A stretch of DNA of 64,000 nucleotides, taken from NCBI RefSeq assembly GCF_006503695.1, contig NZ_SBIK01000015.1, forward strand, positions 1-64,000, written 5' to 3'. This stretch comes from Tepidiphilus succinatimandens (GTDB lineage: Bacteria; Pseudomonadota; Gammaproteobacteria; Burkholderiales; Rhodocyclaceae). A program made the position numbers and the translations under genes. Shown here piece by piece: positions 9,322-18,711 of the stretch (the stretch's first letter is position 1; the number at the start of each line of letters is the position of its first letter). The notes beneath the pieces were generated by a model that saw nothing but the letters and a program-made list of their open reading frames with translations, ran no database searches and was not told where the DNA came from.

Positions 9322-10452
9322 TCACCCCGGGAGCGCCGCCCGGAAGCGCCGGTCCTGCAGGATGGAGACGATCTTGTCGGCGTAGCGCGGGTCGGTGGCG
9401 TAGCCGCCGCGCACGAGCGCCAAGGCGAATTCGCGCGGGGTACGGCTGCCCGGCACGCCGGCGTAGCGCTCGTTGTCGCGGATGAGGCGCACGTAGTCGT
9501 CGAAGGCGGCGGCGTAGGAAGGATAGACGCGGAATCGGGCGTTCTCGGTCACGGCGCGGCCGCTGTCGTATTCGGTCACCGGCAGGGTGACGGCGGGGCC
9601 GCTCCAGCTGCTGCCTGCCTTGATGTTGAAGAGGTTGTGGCTGGAGCGCCCGTCGGGGCGGGTGATGACGGCCTCTCCCCAGCCGCTCTCGAGCGCTGCC
9701 TGGGCGACGAGGAATTCCGGCGGCACGCCCAGCTGCGCCGCGGCACGCTTGGCCTGCGGCAGGGTATCCTGCACGAAGCGGCGGATCTTCTCCGGCACGT
9801 CGGCGCCGTCCTGAGCGCGGCGCACTTCGCTGGCGGCCGAGGACAGCGCAGGAAGAAGCCCTGCCCCCGCTCCCTCTGGCGCCAAGAGCGGCTTTGCCTC
9901 GTCTTCTTCGAGCGGCACGAGCGGCTCGGCCGTGTCGTCGGCTCCGCCCAGGGCGGCGAAAAAGCCCTTTTCTTCGACCGGCGCTCCGGCCTCGGCCGCC
10001 ATTTGCCGGGCAGCGGCAAAGTTTGCCGGCCGACGCAGCACCCCGGCAAGCGAGATGCCCGCCGCGGCCCCGGCGCCAGCCGATTCGCTCCCCGACGCGA
10101 CTGCGCCTGCCGCCGCGGGCGAAGTGTCCGTCGCGGCGGCCTCGGTGGTCTTTCCCAGGCGCTGCTGCAGCTGGCGCGCGAGCAGCTCGCCCAGGCCGAG
10201 GCCATGGCCGGCAGCGAGGTTCTGCGCGAGCTGCTGGTCGCTCATCTCCTGGAACATGCGCTCGGCATCGCTCGAAGTAAAGTCGTTGCGCGGCACGGTG
10301 GCGCGCATGGCCTTGAGCATCTGCTGCAGCATCACCGCCTCGAACTGCTTGGCGGCGGCGCGCAGCGCCTCGGGCGAGTCACCCTGCTTGGCAAGATTCT
10401 GCAGCGAGCGCAGCGAGCGCGGATCGAAGGCGGGGACGCTCGGGACACTCAT
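9322..10452 (-). CDS. flgJ: flagellar rod-capping protein and peptidoglycan hydrolase FlgJ
   Basis: FlgJ scaffolds rod assembly and opens the peptidoglycan for it. The 376-residue protein has the N-terminal rod-cap domain (about 10-110, with 'AAKQFEAVMLQQMLKAMR'), a long Ala/Gly-rich linker (about 115-215) and a C-terminal glucosaminidase domain (about 220-376) with the acidic 'AALESGWGE' motif and 'NLFNIKAG'. It is a full dual-domain form, as in enteric and beta lineages, 12 bp downstream of flgI. Confidence 0.95.
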   Translation of the reverse strand: MSVPSVPAFDPRSLRSLQNLAKQGDSPEALRAAAKQFEAVMLQQMLKAMRATVPRNDFTSSDAERMFQEMSDQQLAQNLAAGHGLGLGELLARQLQQRLGKTTEAAATDTSPAAAGAVASGSESAGAGAAAGISLAGVLRRPANFAAARQMAAEAGAPVEEKGFFAALGGADDTAEPLVPLEEDEAKPLLAPEGAGAGLLPALSSAASEVRRAQDGADVPEKIRRFVQDTLPQAKRAAAQLGVPPEFLVAQAALESGWGEAVITRPDGRSSHNLFNIKAGSSWSGPAVTLPVTEYDSGRAVTENARFRVYPSYAAAFDDYVRLIRDNERYAGVPGSRTPREFALALVRGGYATDPRYADKIVSILQDRRFRAALPG

Positions 10453-10464
10453 CGGCGCGCTCCC

Positions 10465-11634
10465 TCAGATCACTTCCAGATCGGCGCGCAGGGCGCCCGA
10501 AGACTTGAGCGCCTGCAGGATGCTGATGAGATCCATGGGCGTGGCGCCGAGCGCGTTGAGCGCCTTGACCACGTCGGAGAGGTTGGCGCCGCCCTTGACG
10601 TCCTGGATCACCGCCACCGGCTGCTCGATCTGCACCTGCCCCTGCCGCGCGGCCACGGTGGCGCCGCCGGCAAAGGGGGTGTTCGGTTGGCTGACGGCGA
10701 GGTTTTCTCCCACGGTCACCTTGAGGCTGCCGTGGGCCACCGCCACGTGCTGCAGCGTCACGGCCTGGTTCATCACCACCGAGCCGGTACGCGAATTGAC
10801 CACCACCTTGGCGCGCTGCACGTCCGGCTCCACGGTGAGGTTCTGCAGGCGGGCGAGAAAGGCCACGCGATCGGAAGGGTCGGCCGGGGCGCGCACGGCG
10901 ATGGTCCGCCCGTCGATCGCCTGGGCCGTGCCGAAACCGAACGCGTTCTCGATGGCGCGCGTGATCTTGGCGGCGGTGCCAAAATCCATCTCTTCCAGTT
11001 CGAGCCGGATCACTTCGGATTGCGCGAAGTTCGTGCCCACCTCGCGCTCCACCGTGGCCCCGTCGGGGATGCGGCCGGCGGAGAGGTGGTTGATCTGCTG
11101 CGCCGCCCCGCCGGCGCGCGCCCCCGCCCCACCGACGACCACGTTGCCCTGGGCGATGGCGTAGATCTGCCCGTCGGCCCCCTTGAGCGGAGTCATCACC
11201 AGGGTGCCGCCCTTGAGGCTCTTGGCGTTACCCATGGCCGAGACGGTGACGTCGATGCGCTGCCCGGGACGGGCGAACGGCGGCAGGTCGGCCGTGACCA
11301 TGACCGCGGCCACGTTCTTGAGCTGCATGTTGCCCGTCGGCGGCAGATTCACCCCCATGCTGCGCAGCATGTTGATCACGCTCTGCACGGTGAAAGGCGT
11401 TTGCGTGGTCTGGTCGCCGCTACCGTCCAGCCCCACCACCAGGCCGTAGCCCACGAGCTGGTTGTCGCGCACGCCGCCCACCGAGGCGAGATCCTTGATA
11501 CGTTCGGCCGCTTGGGGGGACAGCGCGGGAAAGAAAAAGGTGCAGGCAAGCAGCGCGGCAAGGAGCGCCCGGCCGATGCGGGCGCGGCGATCGCCCCCGC
11601 GGTGTCCAGATTGCTTCACAGGCTCTCCGTTCAT
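10465..11634 (-). CDS. flgI: flagellar P-ring protein FlgI
   Basis: FlgI forms the periplasmic P-ring. The 389-residue precursor has a long basic signal-peptide region ending near 'LSPQAAE', followed by the canonical '[20 protein letters not shown]' start of the mature protein. The C-terminus '[20 protein letters not shown]' is typical. It lies 11 bp after flgH; FlgA, encoded divergently, is its assembly chaperone. Confidence 0.96.
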   Translation of the reverse strand: MNGEPVKQSGHRGGDRRARIGRALLAALLACTFFFPALSPQAAERIKDLASVGGVRDNQLVGYGLVVGLDGSGDQTTQTPFTVQSVINMLRSMGVNLPPTGNMQLKNVAAVMVTADLPPFARPGQRIDVTVSAMGNAKSLKGGTLVMTPLKGADGQIYAIAQGNVVVGGAGARAGGAAQQINHLSAGRIPDGATVEREVGTNFAQSEVIRLELEEMDFGTAAKITRAIENAFGFGTAQAIDGRTIAVRAPADPSDRVAFLARLQNLTVEPDVQRAKVVVNSRTGSVVMNQAVTLQHVAVAHGSLKVTVGENLAVSQPNTPFAGGATVAARQGQVQIEQPVAVIQDVKGGANLSDVVKALNALGATPMDLISILQALKSSGALRADLEVI

Positions 11635-11645
11635 GACATTTTTCC

Positions 11646-12341
11646 TCAGAACGGCAGGAAGTTGAGGAAGAAGCGCTGCAGCCAGCCCATCTTCTGCGCT
11701 TCGTCGATGTAGCCGCTGCCGACGTATTCGATGCGCGCATCGGCCACCGAGGTGGAATCGACCGTGTTCTTGCCGCTGATGGTCACCGGATCGACCACGC
11801 CGGAAAAGCGGATGTACTCGCGCCCCTGGTTGATGGCCAGCTGCTTCTCGCCGGAGACGAGCAGATTGCCGTTGGGATAGACGTCGATGACGGTGACGGT
11901 GATCGTGCCGCGGAAGGTGTTGTCGGCCGAAGCGCCGCCCTTGGCTTCCAGGCTCTGGTCGCCGCTGGCGTTCAGGCCGAGTCCGGCCAGGCCCGAGAGC
12001 GGCAGGCGGGTCATCGAATCGATGCCCACTTCCGAGCTGGTATTGCGGCTCGCGTTGGCGCCGGTGTTCTTCTTGGCCGAGGTGTTCTCGACGAGGTTGA
12101 TGGTGAGCGTGTCGCCCACGTAGCGCGGCCTGCGATCCTCGAAGAGCGGACGCACGGCGCTTGCCTGGAAAATGGCACCGTTTGCCGGTGCGGCGCTCTG
12201 CGGCACGGGGCGCGCCGTCATCGGCTGATGCACGATGGCCGGCGGCGTGGTGTCGATGGCGGCGCAGCCGGACAAGACGGCAAGCCCGGCGAGCAGCCAG
12301 CGGGTGCGCCTGGCGAATCTTCCGGCGAAGGGAGCGTTCAT
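11646..12341 (-). CDS. flgH: flagellar L-ring lipoprotein FlgH
   Basis: FlgH forms the outer-membrane L-ring. The 231-residue lipoprotein precursor has a lipobox 'LSGC' with Cys26, followed by the conserved '[23 protein letters not shown]'-type segment (only part quoted: '[13 protein letters not shown]'). I chose the start at 12341; an upstream ATG at 12356 would overlap the flgG stop and add five residues. Confidence 0.95.
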   Translation of the reverse strand: MNAPFAGRFARRTRWLLAGLAVLSGCAAIDTTPPAIVHQPMTARPVPQSAAPANGAIFQASAVRPLFEDRRPRYVGDTLTINLVENTSAKKNTGANASRNTSSEVGIDSMTRLPLSGLAGLGLNASGDQSLEAKGGASADNTFRGTITVTVIDVYPNGNLLVSGEKQLAINQGREYIRFSGVVDPVTISGKNTVDSTSVADARIEYVGSGYIDEAQKMGWLQRFFLNFLPF

Positions 12342-12352
12342 GGCCCTGCCCC

Positions 12353-13135
12353 TCACAGCTGGGTCAGACGGGCGAGCATCTGGTCGGAGGTGGACACGGC
12401 CTTGGAATTGAGCTCATAGGCACGCTGGGTGATGATCATGCTCACCAGCTCCTCGGCCACGTTCACGTTCGAATTTTCCACATAGCCCTGGTTCAATACC
12501 CCGGAGCCATTGTTGCCGGGGATGTTCACCGCCGGCGGGCCGCTCGACTGCGTCTCGGCGAAGAGGTTTTCCCCCAGCGCCTGCAGGCCGCCCTCATTGA
12601 CGAAGGTGACGAGCTGGATCTGCCCCACCTGCACCGGCGCCACCGCGCCCGGCTGCAGCACGCTCACCACCCCGTCCTTGCCGATGGTGACGGAGAGCGC
12701 ATCGGGCGGAATGTTGATCGCATCGACCAGCGGATAGCCCGAGGCGGTGACCACGTTGCCCTGGTTGTCGAGCTGGAACGCGCCGTCGCGGCTGTAGGCC
12801 GTCGTGCCGTCGGGCATCTGGATCTGGAAGAAGCCCCGCCCCTGGATGGCCACGTCGAGCGGGTTGCCGGTCTGCTGCAGCGTTCCCTGGGTGAAGATGC
12901 GCTCGGTAGCCACCGGGCGCACGCCGGTGCCCATCTGCAGGCCGCTGCCGATCTGGTTCTGCTGCGTCTGCTGCGCGCCGGGCTGGCGCAGGGTCTGGTA
13001 GAGCAGATCCTCGAACACGGCGCGCTGGCGCTTGAAGCCGTTGGTCGAGACGTTGGCGAGGTTGTTCGAGATGACGTCGAGCTGGGTCTGCTGCGCGTCG
13101 AGCCCCGTGCGGGCGATCCAGAGCGAACGGATCAT
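12353..13135 (-). CDS. flgG: flagellar distal rod protein FlgG
   Basis: FlgG builds the distal rod. The 260-residue length is standard. The N-terminus '[18 protein letters not shown]' with '[15 protein letters not shown]' and the C-terminus '[18 protein letters not shown]' are the family signatures. A 147-bp gap separates it from flgF upstream. Confidence 0.97.
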   Translation of the reverse strand: MIRSLWIARTGLDAQQTQLDVISNNLANVSTNGFKRQRAVFEDLLYQTLRQPGAQQTQQNQIGSGLQMGTGVRPVATERIFTQGTLQQTGNPLDVAIQGRGFFQIQMPDGTTAYSRDGAFQLDNQGNVVTASGYPLVDAINIPPDALSVTIGKDGVVSVLQPGAVAPVQVGQIQLVTFVNEGGLQALGENLFAETQSSGPPAVNIPGNNGSGVLNQGYVENSNVNVAEELVSMIITQRAYELNSKAVSTSDQMLARLTQL

Positions 13136-13234
13136 GGTCGTTCTCCTGTGGGCGCCGCCGCGGTTCGATCGATCGGGGCGGCGCGGTTGCTGCGTTCCAT
13201 GGACTCATCTTACGTCCACCACCGCCTCCCCCGT

Positions 13235-13250
13235 CGCCGGAAAACCGGCG
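13235..13250. promoter_or_regulatory. hairpin in the flgF-flgG gap
   Basis: A perfect 6-bp inverted repeat (CGCCGG-aaaa-CCGGCG) sits in the 147-bp space between flgF and flgG, the longest gap within the operon. It has no long T-run after it in the direction of transcription, so partial attenuation or an mRNA-processing or stability element is more likely than full termination. Confidence 0.4.
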
Positions 13251-13282
13251 CTTTGCCGCCTCATTTCCGCCGGCCATTCCCC

Positions 13283-14026
13283 TCAGCGGGCGGGCGAGAG
13301 GATACTGGAAGCGCGCGCGTCGTTCTCCTGGGCGGTGGTGATCGCCTTGGTATTCATCTCGAACTGGCGCGCGAGCGCAATCATGCGCACCATCTGGTCG
13401 ACCAGCGACACGTTCGACTTCTCCAGATAGCCGCTCGAAACCTGCACCGTCTCGTCCATGGGCGAGGCTCCCCCCTCCTGCAGGCGGAAGAGCCCGTCCT
13501 CGCCGCGCTGCAGGTTCTCCACCGGCGGGTTGACCAGCTTGAGCCGCCCCACCACCTCCGTGACCTGGGTGTTGGTGGGGTCCACCGCCGAGATCGTACC
13601 GTCCTTGCCGATGGTGAATTCCCGATCCGGCGGCAACGCCACCGGCTGGTTATCCTCTCCGAGCACCGGCTGGCCGCTGGGCAGCTGCAGGATGCCGTTC
13701 GCGCTCAGCTGGAAATTGCCGGCGCGGGTGTAGGCTTCGCCGCCGTCGGGCGTCTGCACGGCAAACCACCCCTGCCCCTCGATCGCCGCATCGAGCGGCC
13801 GCCCGGTGTACTCGAGCGGGCCGGCCTCGAAATTGGTGGCCACGGTGGCATCCACCGTGAAAGCGCGCGAGGGCAGCGCCTGCGTCTGTACCGGCACGGC
13901 GCGCAGCCGGTGCATCGCCTCCTTGAAACCGGCGGTATCCACGTTGGCGAGATTGTTCGCCACCGCGCCCTGCTGCTCCAGGGTGTATTTCGCGCCGGTC
14001 ATGGCGGTGTAAATGACGCGGTCCAT
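13283..14026 (-). CDS. flgF: flagellar proximal rod protein FlgF
   Basis: FlgF is a proximal rod subunit. The 247-residue protein starts 'MDRVIYTAMTGAKYTLEQQ' with 'VANNLANVDTAGFKEAMH' and ends with the coiled 'VDQMVRMIALARQFEMNTK' helix of the rod/hook family. It lies 25 bp downstream of flgE. Confidence 0.96.
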   Translation of the reverse strand: MDRVIYTAMTGAKYTLEQQGAVANNLANVDTAGFKEAMHRLRAVPVQTQALPSRAFTVDATVATNFEAGPLEYTGRPLDAAIEGQGWFAVQTPDGGEAYTRAGNFQLSANGILQLPSGQPVLGEDNQPVALPPDREFTIGKDGTISAVDPTNTQVTEVVGRLKLVNPPVENLQRGEDGLFRLQEGGASPMDETVQVSSGYLEKSNVSLVDQMVRMIALARQFEMNTKAITTAQENDARASSILSPAR

Positions 14027-14051
14027 CGCAATCCTCCTTCAGCGCCCGCTA

Positions 14052-15320
14052 TCAGCGCAGGTTGATGACGGTCTGCAGGATCTGGTCCTGCGTCTTGATC
14101 GACTGGGCGTTCGCCTGATAGGCGCGCTGCTGCACGATCATGTTGACCAGCTCGGCGGTGAGATCCACGTTGGATGCCTCCACCGACCCGCCGGAGATGA
14201 AACCGCGCGTGCCCGCCCCGGGGGTTCCCGCCACACCCGGCCCCGATTCGAGCGAGGAGATCCACAGGTTGTCCCCCATCGACACCAGGCCGTTGGGGTT
14301 GCGGAACGAAGCAATCGCCACCGTCCCCACCGTGACCACGTTGCCGTTGGTGTAGCGCGCCTGGATCTGACCTTCTTTCGTGACCGATACCCCCGCCAGC
14401 TCCCCGGCCGGCACGCCGTCCTGGCTGATGGTGTTCACGGAGGATGCGAGGGCGAATTGGGTGGCGGTGAAGTTGATGTCGATGGTGCCGTCGCTCGCCC
14501 CCACAGGCCCTCCGATCGTGGCGCCGTTGGCCAAGGTGATGCCACTAAAAGCCAAAGGAGACCCACTTGTCAATGCGCCCGAAGCGTCGAATTCCAAAGT
14601 ACCCAAATTAGCAGGGATTCCCGGAGGGGTTGCCGCAGGATCCGTAGCTGGATCACCGGAAAGGGCGCCATAGACGTCCCATGTCGATGGATTACCCGAA
14701 GCCGTTCGCACGAAATACAGGTTCAAATTGTGGGCGATTCCCAGCGAGTCGTAGGTCACGACCGTCGTGGAAAAGTTATAGGTTTTTGGGTCATTGGGAT
14801 TGAACGTTCCTGTCATGACTGGCTGGTTGGCATCCAGATTGAACGTCATATCCACTGTCGAGGTCTCGCGCGGCGTGCCGGTGTCGTACGGCACCTTGAT
14901 CGGTACCGCATCCCCCGCCCCTGCCGTTCCGGGATAGCCGAGCAGCTGGTAGCCGGTGGCCGTGGTCACGTAGCCGTCCTTGTCGAGCTGGAATTCCCCG
15001 GCGCGGGTGTAATACATCTGGTTGTCGCCCAGCACCGGGCGTTTCACCATGAAGAAGCCGTCGCCGTTGATCGCCATGTCGAGCGAATTGCCCGTCTCGG
15101 TGATGCTGCCCTGGCTGAAATTCTGCCGGATGGCCGCCACGCGTGAGCCGCTGCCCACCTGCTTGTACGGGTCGGCGCCCAGCGTGGCTGAATAGACGTC
15201 GGCGAACACCGTCTGGCTCGCCTTGAAGCCGGTGGTATTGGCGTTGGCCACGTTGTGGCTGATGACGTCGAGCGCCTGCGAGGAGCTGGATAGGCCGCTC
15301 AAACCTTGTTGGAATGCCAT
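14052..15320 (-). CDS. flgE: flagellar hook protein FlgE
   Basis: FlgE polymerises into the hook. The 422-residue protein has the 'MAFQQGLSGLSSSSQALDV' N-terminus, 'ISHNVANANTTGFK', and the C-terminal 'TAELVNMIVQQRAYQANAQ' helix. The segment for about residues 140-260 (14540-14900) drops to about 45-55% GC against about 66% on either side. It corresponds to the outward-facing D2 domain and may have been replaced by recombination. Confidence 0.96.
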   Translation of the reverse strand: MAFQQGLSGLSSSSQALDVISHNVANANTTGFKASQTVFADVYSATLGADPYKQVGSGSRVAAIRQNFSQGSITETGNSLDMAINGDGFFMVKRPVLGDNQMYYTRAGEFQLDKDGYVTTATGYQLLGYPGTAGAGDAVPIKVPYDTGTPRETSTVDMTFNLDANQPVMTGTFNPNDPKTYNFSTTVVTYDSLGIAHNLNLYFVRTASGNPSTWDVYGALSGDPATDPAATPPGIPANLGTLEFDASGALTSGSPLAFSGITLANGATIGGPVGASDGTIDINFTATQFALASSVNTISQDGVPAGELAGVSVTKEGQIQARYTNGNVVTVGTVAIASFRNPNGLVSMGDNLWISSLESGPGVAGTPGAGTRGFISGGSVEASNVDLTAELVNMIVQQRAYQANAQSIKTQDQILQTVINLR

Positions 15321-15334
15321 GATCCTCTCCTATC

Positions 15335-16015
15335 TCACATGATCTGCTTGACTTCGTCGAGGGTGAAGATGCCCAGGTCGCCCACCTGCAGGTCGGTGCT
15401 CTTCGGCCCTTTCACGATGCCCGTGACCTGGCCGAGCTGCAGCGCAGTGGCCGTGACCGGTTCGCTGCCGTCTTTCGCCTCGATCTTCATTTTGTAGATG
15501 CCCGGCTGGGCGGTTTGACCATCGTCGGCCTTGCCGTCCCACACGAAATTGTGGCTGCCCGCATCGAGCGCGCCCAGATCGAGCGTGCGCACCAGCACCC
15601 CCGACTGGTCGGTGATGGTCACTTTCACCTCGCTCGCGGCCGCCGGAAGGTCGACCCCCCCGATGCCGCCCGAATTCGTGAGCGTGATCTGGTTGCCAGC
15701 CACCAGCACTCCGCGCCCCACGAGCGAAGCCATGTCGGTCATCTGCGCCGTGCCAGCCAGCTCCGAGACGAGCTGGTTCAACTTCTCGATGCCCTGCACC
15801 GTGCTCATCTGCGCCAGCTGCGAGGTCACCTCGGCGTTGTCCATCGGGTTCAGGGGGTCCTGGTTCTTGAGCTGGGTGGTCAAGAGCGTCAGGAAGCGGT
15901 TCTGCATGTCCTCCACGGCCCCGGCCGTCACGCTCGAGCTGCTCGTCGTGCGCGGGCCGTACTGCGCCAGGATGGAACTGGCGGTGGTCGTGGTGGGATT
16001 GGTGGTGGTGCTCAT
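15335..16015 (-). CDS. flgD: flagellar hook-capping/assembly protein FlgD
   Basis: FlgD caps the growing hook and is discarded afterwards. The 226-residue protein has the conserved N-terminal 'FLTLLTTQLKNQDPLNPMDN' motif (about 50-70), 'AEVTSQLAQMSTVQGIEKLN', and a C-terminal Fn3/tudor-like part with 'HNFVWDGKADDGQTAQPG'. It lies between flgE and flgC as usual. Confidence 0.96.
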   Translation of the reverse strand: MSTTTNPTTTTASSILAQYGPRTTSSSSVTAGAVEDMQNRFLTLLTTQLKNQDPLNPMDNAEVTSQLAQMSTVQGIEKLNQLVSELAGTAQMTDMASLVGRGVLVAGNQITLTNSGGIGGVDLPAAASEVKVTITDQSGVLVRTLDLGALDAGSHNFVWDGKADDGQTAQPGIYKMKIEAKDGSEPVTATALQLGQVTGIVKGPKSTDLQVGDLGIFTLDEVKQIM

Positions 16016-16073
16016 GGAAAGTCTCCGCTGGATAGATCACCGATCGGCGAAAGCGTCGCTACCGGCGCCTTCC

Positions 16074-16478
16074 TCACTGTCCGATCGTCAAAGTCTTCTG
16101 AAGCAAACTTCGTGCCGTGTTGATGACTTCCACGTTGTTCTGGTAGGAGCGCGAGGCGGAGATCATGTTGACCATCTCCTCGACCACGTTCACGTTGGGC
16201 ATGGCCACGTAGCCGTTCTCGTCGGCGGCCGGGTTGTTGGGCTCGTAGACGAGGCGCGGCGGGGCGGCGCTCTCCACCACTTCCTGCACGCGCACGCCCT
16301 GGGCGGGGCCTTCGCCCATGGGCGTGGTGCGAAAGACCACCTGCTTGCCCCGGTAGGGCTGACCGTCGGGACCGACCACGCTCTCGGCGTTGGCGAGGTT
16401 GGAGGCGGTGGTGTTGAGCCGCACCGACTGCGCCGTGAGCGCCGAGCCGGCGACCTTGAACACGTCGAGCATTGCCAT
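16074..16478 (-). CDS. flgC: flagellar proximal rod protein FlgC
   Basis: FlgC is a proximal rod subunit. The 134-residue protein contains '[19 protein letters not shown]' near the N-terminus and the C-terminal '[20 protein letters not shown]' signature. It lies 22 bp downstream of flgB. Confidence 0.96.
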   Translation of the reverse strand: MAMLDVFKVAGSALTAQSVRLNTTASNLANAESVVGPDGQPYRGKQVVFRTTPMGEGPAQGVRVQEVVESAAPPRLVYEPNNPAADENGYVAMPNVNVVEEMVNMISASRSYQNNVEVINTARSLLQKTLTIGQ

Positions 16479-16500
16479 GACGATCTCCCTGCGAATTCAC

Positions 16501-16902
16501 TCACTGCCCGGTGATGGCGGTGCGCATGCCCTTGAGCAGCCGGTTGATGAAGTTCAGGCTCGCCTCGTAGTGGAACGCCGTCTCGGCAAAGGCCGTGCGC
16601 TCCTGGTCCATGTCGACGGTGTTGCCATCCACGGCCGACTGCACTTCGCTGCGGTAGCCTTCGTACTCCGCGAGCGGCTCGTCTCCGCCGGCCGAGAGGT
16701 GCTCGGAATCGGTTTTCTTGAGCCCCGGCGCGCTGCGGCTCGACTGGGCCTTGGAGAGCGCGGCGCGAAAGTCGAGGTCGCGCGCCTTGTAATTGGGCGT
16801 GTCGGCATTGGCGATGTTCGAGGCGATGAGCTGCTGCCGCCGGGCCTGCACCTCGAGGGCTTGGCGTTGAAAGGCGAGCGCTTGTTCGAGTTTTTCCAAC
16901 AT
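16501..16902 (-). CDS. flgB: flagellar proximal rod protein FlgB
   Basis: FlgB is the first gene of the flgBCDEFGHIJKL operon. The 133-residue protein has 'QQLIASNIANADTPNYKARD' near the N-terminus and 'YEASLNFINRLLKGMRTAI' at the end. Two ATGs are close together (16908 and 16902). A GGAGG lies six bases before the 16902 ATG but directly abuts the 16908 ATG, so I chose 16902. Confidence 0.95.
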   Translation of the reverse strand: MLEKLEQALAFQRQALEVQARRQQLIASNIANADTPNYKARDLDFRAALSKAQSSRSAPGLKKTDSEHLSAGGDEPLAEYEGYRSEVQSAVDGNTVDMDQERTAFAETAFHYEASLNFINRLLKGMRTAITGQ

Positions 16903-16932
16903 GGTCATCCTCCGGTTTGGGACGACGAGGCA

Positions 16933-16951
16933 TAAGCACGTTCCATGCCTG
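16933..16951 (-). promoter_or_regulatory. candidate sigma-54 (-24/-12) promoter of the flgB operon
   Basis: On the minus strand the sequence AGGCATGGAACGTGCTT has the required GG and GC exactly ten bases apart and resembles TGGCACG-N4-TTGC with three mismatches. It lies about 30 bp before the flgB start codon. The FleS/FleR pair encoded at 56738-59247 is of the sigma-54-activating type, which makes the assignment plausible. Confidence 0.5.
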
Positions 16952-17073
16952 TCAGGATAAGTCCCTTCCCCGCAAGGCAAAGGGCGGAACATCGGGGGTT
17001 CCTCCCGGCAAATCCGCGCTTTCCCTCCGGCAAGGATTGCCGGGCTTGCCGATCCGTGCTAGAACTGCGGCCC

Positions 17074-17769
17074 ATGAACGCCGCCCGTCTCTTCCTCTTT
17101 CTCTTCCCCGTCGCGCTCGCCCTGGGCCCTGGTATGGCCCAGGCGCGCCAAGAGCCGCTGGCGGTGGAACAGACCGTGCGCGCCTTCCTGCAGCAGGCCA
17201 CGGCGGGGCTGCCGGGGCGGGTGCAGATCGAGGTCGATCCGTTCGATCCCTACAACCAGCTTCCTTCCTGCCGCAGGCTGGAAGCCTTCGTACCGGAGAA
17301 CGTGCGGCTGTGGGGGCGCGTGGCCGTGGGCGTACGCTGCACCGAGCCCACGGCCTGGACGGCCTACCTCACCGCCCGGGTGGCGGTGTTCGGCGCCTAT
17401 TACCAAAGCGCGCGGCCGCTGCGCGCGGGGCAGATCCTCTCGCCCGACGATCTGCGCCGCGAAGAGGGGGAACTCACAGCGCTGCCGGAAGACGTGGTAC
17501 TCGATGCCTCCCGCGTGGTCGGGGCGCGTCTGCGCGGCAGCATGGCAGCTGGCCAACCCCTGCGTCAGAGCCAGTTGGTGCTGCCCGACGTCGTCTCGCC
17601 GGGCATGGAGGTGGCAGTGCGCGTCGCTGGGCCGGGCTTCGTGGTGGAGAATCGCGGCAAGGCGCTCAATCGCGCCGCGCCGGGCGAAACGGTGCGGGTG
17701 CGGCTCGAAGGCGGCCGCGTCGTCTCGGGGCAGGCGCAGGCCGACGGCTCGGTCCTCATCAACCCCTGA
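17074..17769 (+). CDS. flgA: flagellar P-ring assembly chaperone FlgA
   Basis: FlgA is a periplasmic chaperone for P-ring (FlgI) assembly. The 231-residue precursor has a signal peptide (about 1-25, ending near 'GMAQARQ') and the C-terminal SAF domain with 'VVGARLRGSMAAGQPLRQS' and 'ETVRVRLEGGRVVSGQA' segments, ending 'VLINP'. It is divergent from flgB and followed by flgM. Confidence 0.95.
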   Translation: MNAARLFLFLFPVALALGPGMAQARQEPLAVEQTVRAFLQQATAGLPGRVQIEVDPFDPYNQLPSCRRLEAFVPENVRLWGRVAVGVRCTEPTAWTAYLTARVAVFGAYYQSARPLRAGQILSPDDLRREEGELTALPEDVVLDASRVVGARLRGSMAAGQPLRQSQLVLPDVVSPGMEVAVRVAGPGFVVENRGKALNRAAPGETVRVRLEGGRVVSGQAQADGSVLINP

Positions 17770-17776
17770 AAAATGC

Positions 17777-17804
17777 TAAAGTTTCCGCTCATACCTGCCG
17801 TAAT
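17777..17804 (+). promoter_or_regulatory. sigma-28 (FliA) promoter of flgM-flgN
   Basis: TAAAGTTT (17777-17784) and GCCGTAAT (17797-17804) are separated by 12 bases. This is a near-perfect match to the flagellar sigma-28 consensus TAAAGTTT-N11-GCCGATAA. It starts 8 bp after the flgA stop and ends 37 bp before the flgM ATG, so flgM can be made both from the flgA transcript and from its own late promoter. Confidence 0.85.
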
Positions 17805-17841
17805 CCCATTCAAGATGCCATTGGACGAATGAGGATTGGCC

Positions 17842-18156
17842 ATGAAAATCGGTACTCCAACCCCGCCGGCAACGGGCAGCGCCGAGCTCTTGCGGCCGCC
17901 GGCTCCGGGCGGAAAAAAGCTGCCCGATGCCACGGCGGAGGAATCGGCCGCCGGCAACGAAACGGTCGCCGTCTCGCGCCTGGCCAACCTGCTCGCGCAA
18001 GGGGAAAGCGCCATGGAAAGCACGCCGGAGATCGATTCGGCCCGGGTGCAGGAACTCTCGCAGGCGATCCGCGACGGGCGTTTCCGCGTCGACGCCGAGC
18101 GCATCGCCGAGGGGCTGCTCTCCGAAATGCGCGACCTGCTCTCGCGTGAGGGATGA
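17842..18156 (+). CDS. flgM: anti-sigma-28 factor FlgM
   Basis: FlgM holds FliA (sigma-28) inactive until the hook is finished and FlgM is exported. The 104-residue protein has a disordered Pro/Ala-rich N-terminal half and the FlgM C-terminal helix region 'VQELSQAIRDGRFRVDAERI'. The ATG at 17842 has a GAGGA site at good spacing. Its stop overlaps the flgN start (ATGATGA). Confidence 0.92.
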   Translation: MKIGTPTPPATGSAELLRPPAPGGKKLPDATAEESAAGNETVAVSRLANLLAQGESAMESTPEIDSARVQELSQAIRDGRFRVDAERIAEGLLSEMRDLLSREG

Positions 18157-18641
18157 TGCACCTGCCGCCCGCCGTCCTCGCCTTGCTGTCGCAGCTGCTC
18201 GCGCAGGAAGAGCGCGCGCTCGAACGCTTCCTTGCGGTGCTCGAGGAAGAGCGTCGGGCGCTGCTCGCCGGCGAGGCCGAAGCGATCGCCGCCGCCGTCG
18301 AAGAGAAGAACCGCGTGGCGGAAACACTGCAGAACTGCAGCCGGCAAAAACTGCTGCTCGCGGCAAAAAGCACCGGCAAGACGGACGAGGAAGCCGCCCT
18401 CGTGCTGCAGGAATGGATGCAGGAGCCTTCGCTCGCCCCGGCGTGGGAACGCATCCGGGCGCTTGCCGAGCGCTGCCGCCGCGCCAACCTCGAAAACGGC
18501 ACCTTCATCCGCGAGCGGCTGGCAGTCAATCAGCAGGCGCTCGACGTGCTCCTCGGCGCCCAAGAGCGCCTCACCACCTACGACGCGCTCGGCACCACCC
18601 ACTTGCGCACCGCCACCCGCCGTCCGCTCGGTTCGGCCTGA
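18153..18641 (+). CDS. flgN: flagellar export chaperone FlgN
   Basis: FlgN is the cytoplasmic chaperone for FlgK and FlgL. The 162-residue, almost wholly helical protein has an N-terminal coiled coil ('LLAQEERALERFLAVLEEER') and the C-terminal 'NGTFIRERLAVNQQALDVL' region typical of the family. It overlaps the flgM stop by four bases. Confidence 0.9.
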   Translation: MMHLPPAVLALLSQLLAQEERALERFLAVLEEERRALLAGEAEAIAAAVEEKNRVAETLQNCSRQKLLLAAKSTGKTDEEAALVLQEWMQEPSLAPAWERIRALAERCRRANLENGTFIRERLAVNQQALDVLLGAQERLTTYDALGTTHLRTATRRPLGSA

Positions 18642-18711
18642 GCGCCCCGTCGTCGAAACGGGCATTTTCTGCCACAATGCAGCCGTCGGCCGACCTTCGG
18701 AGCCTTGCGTC

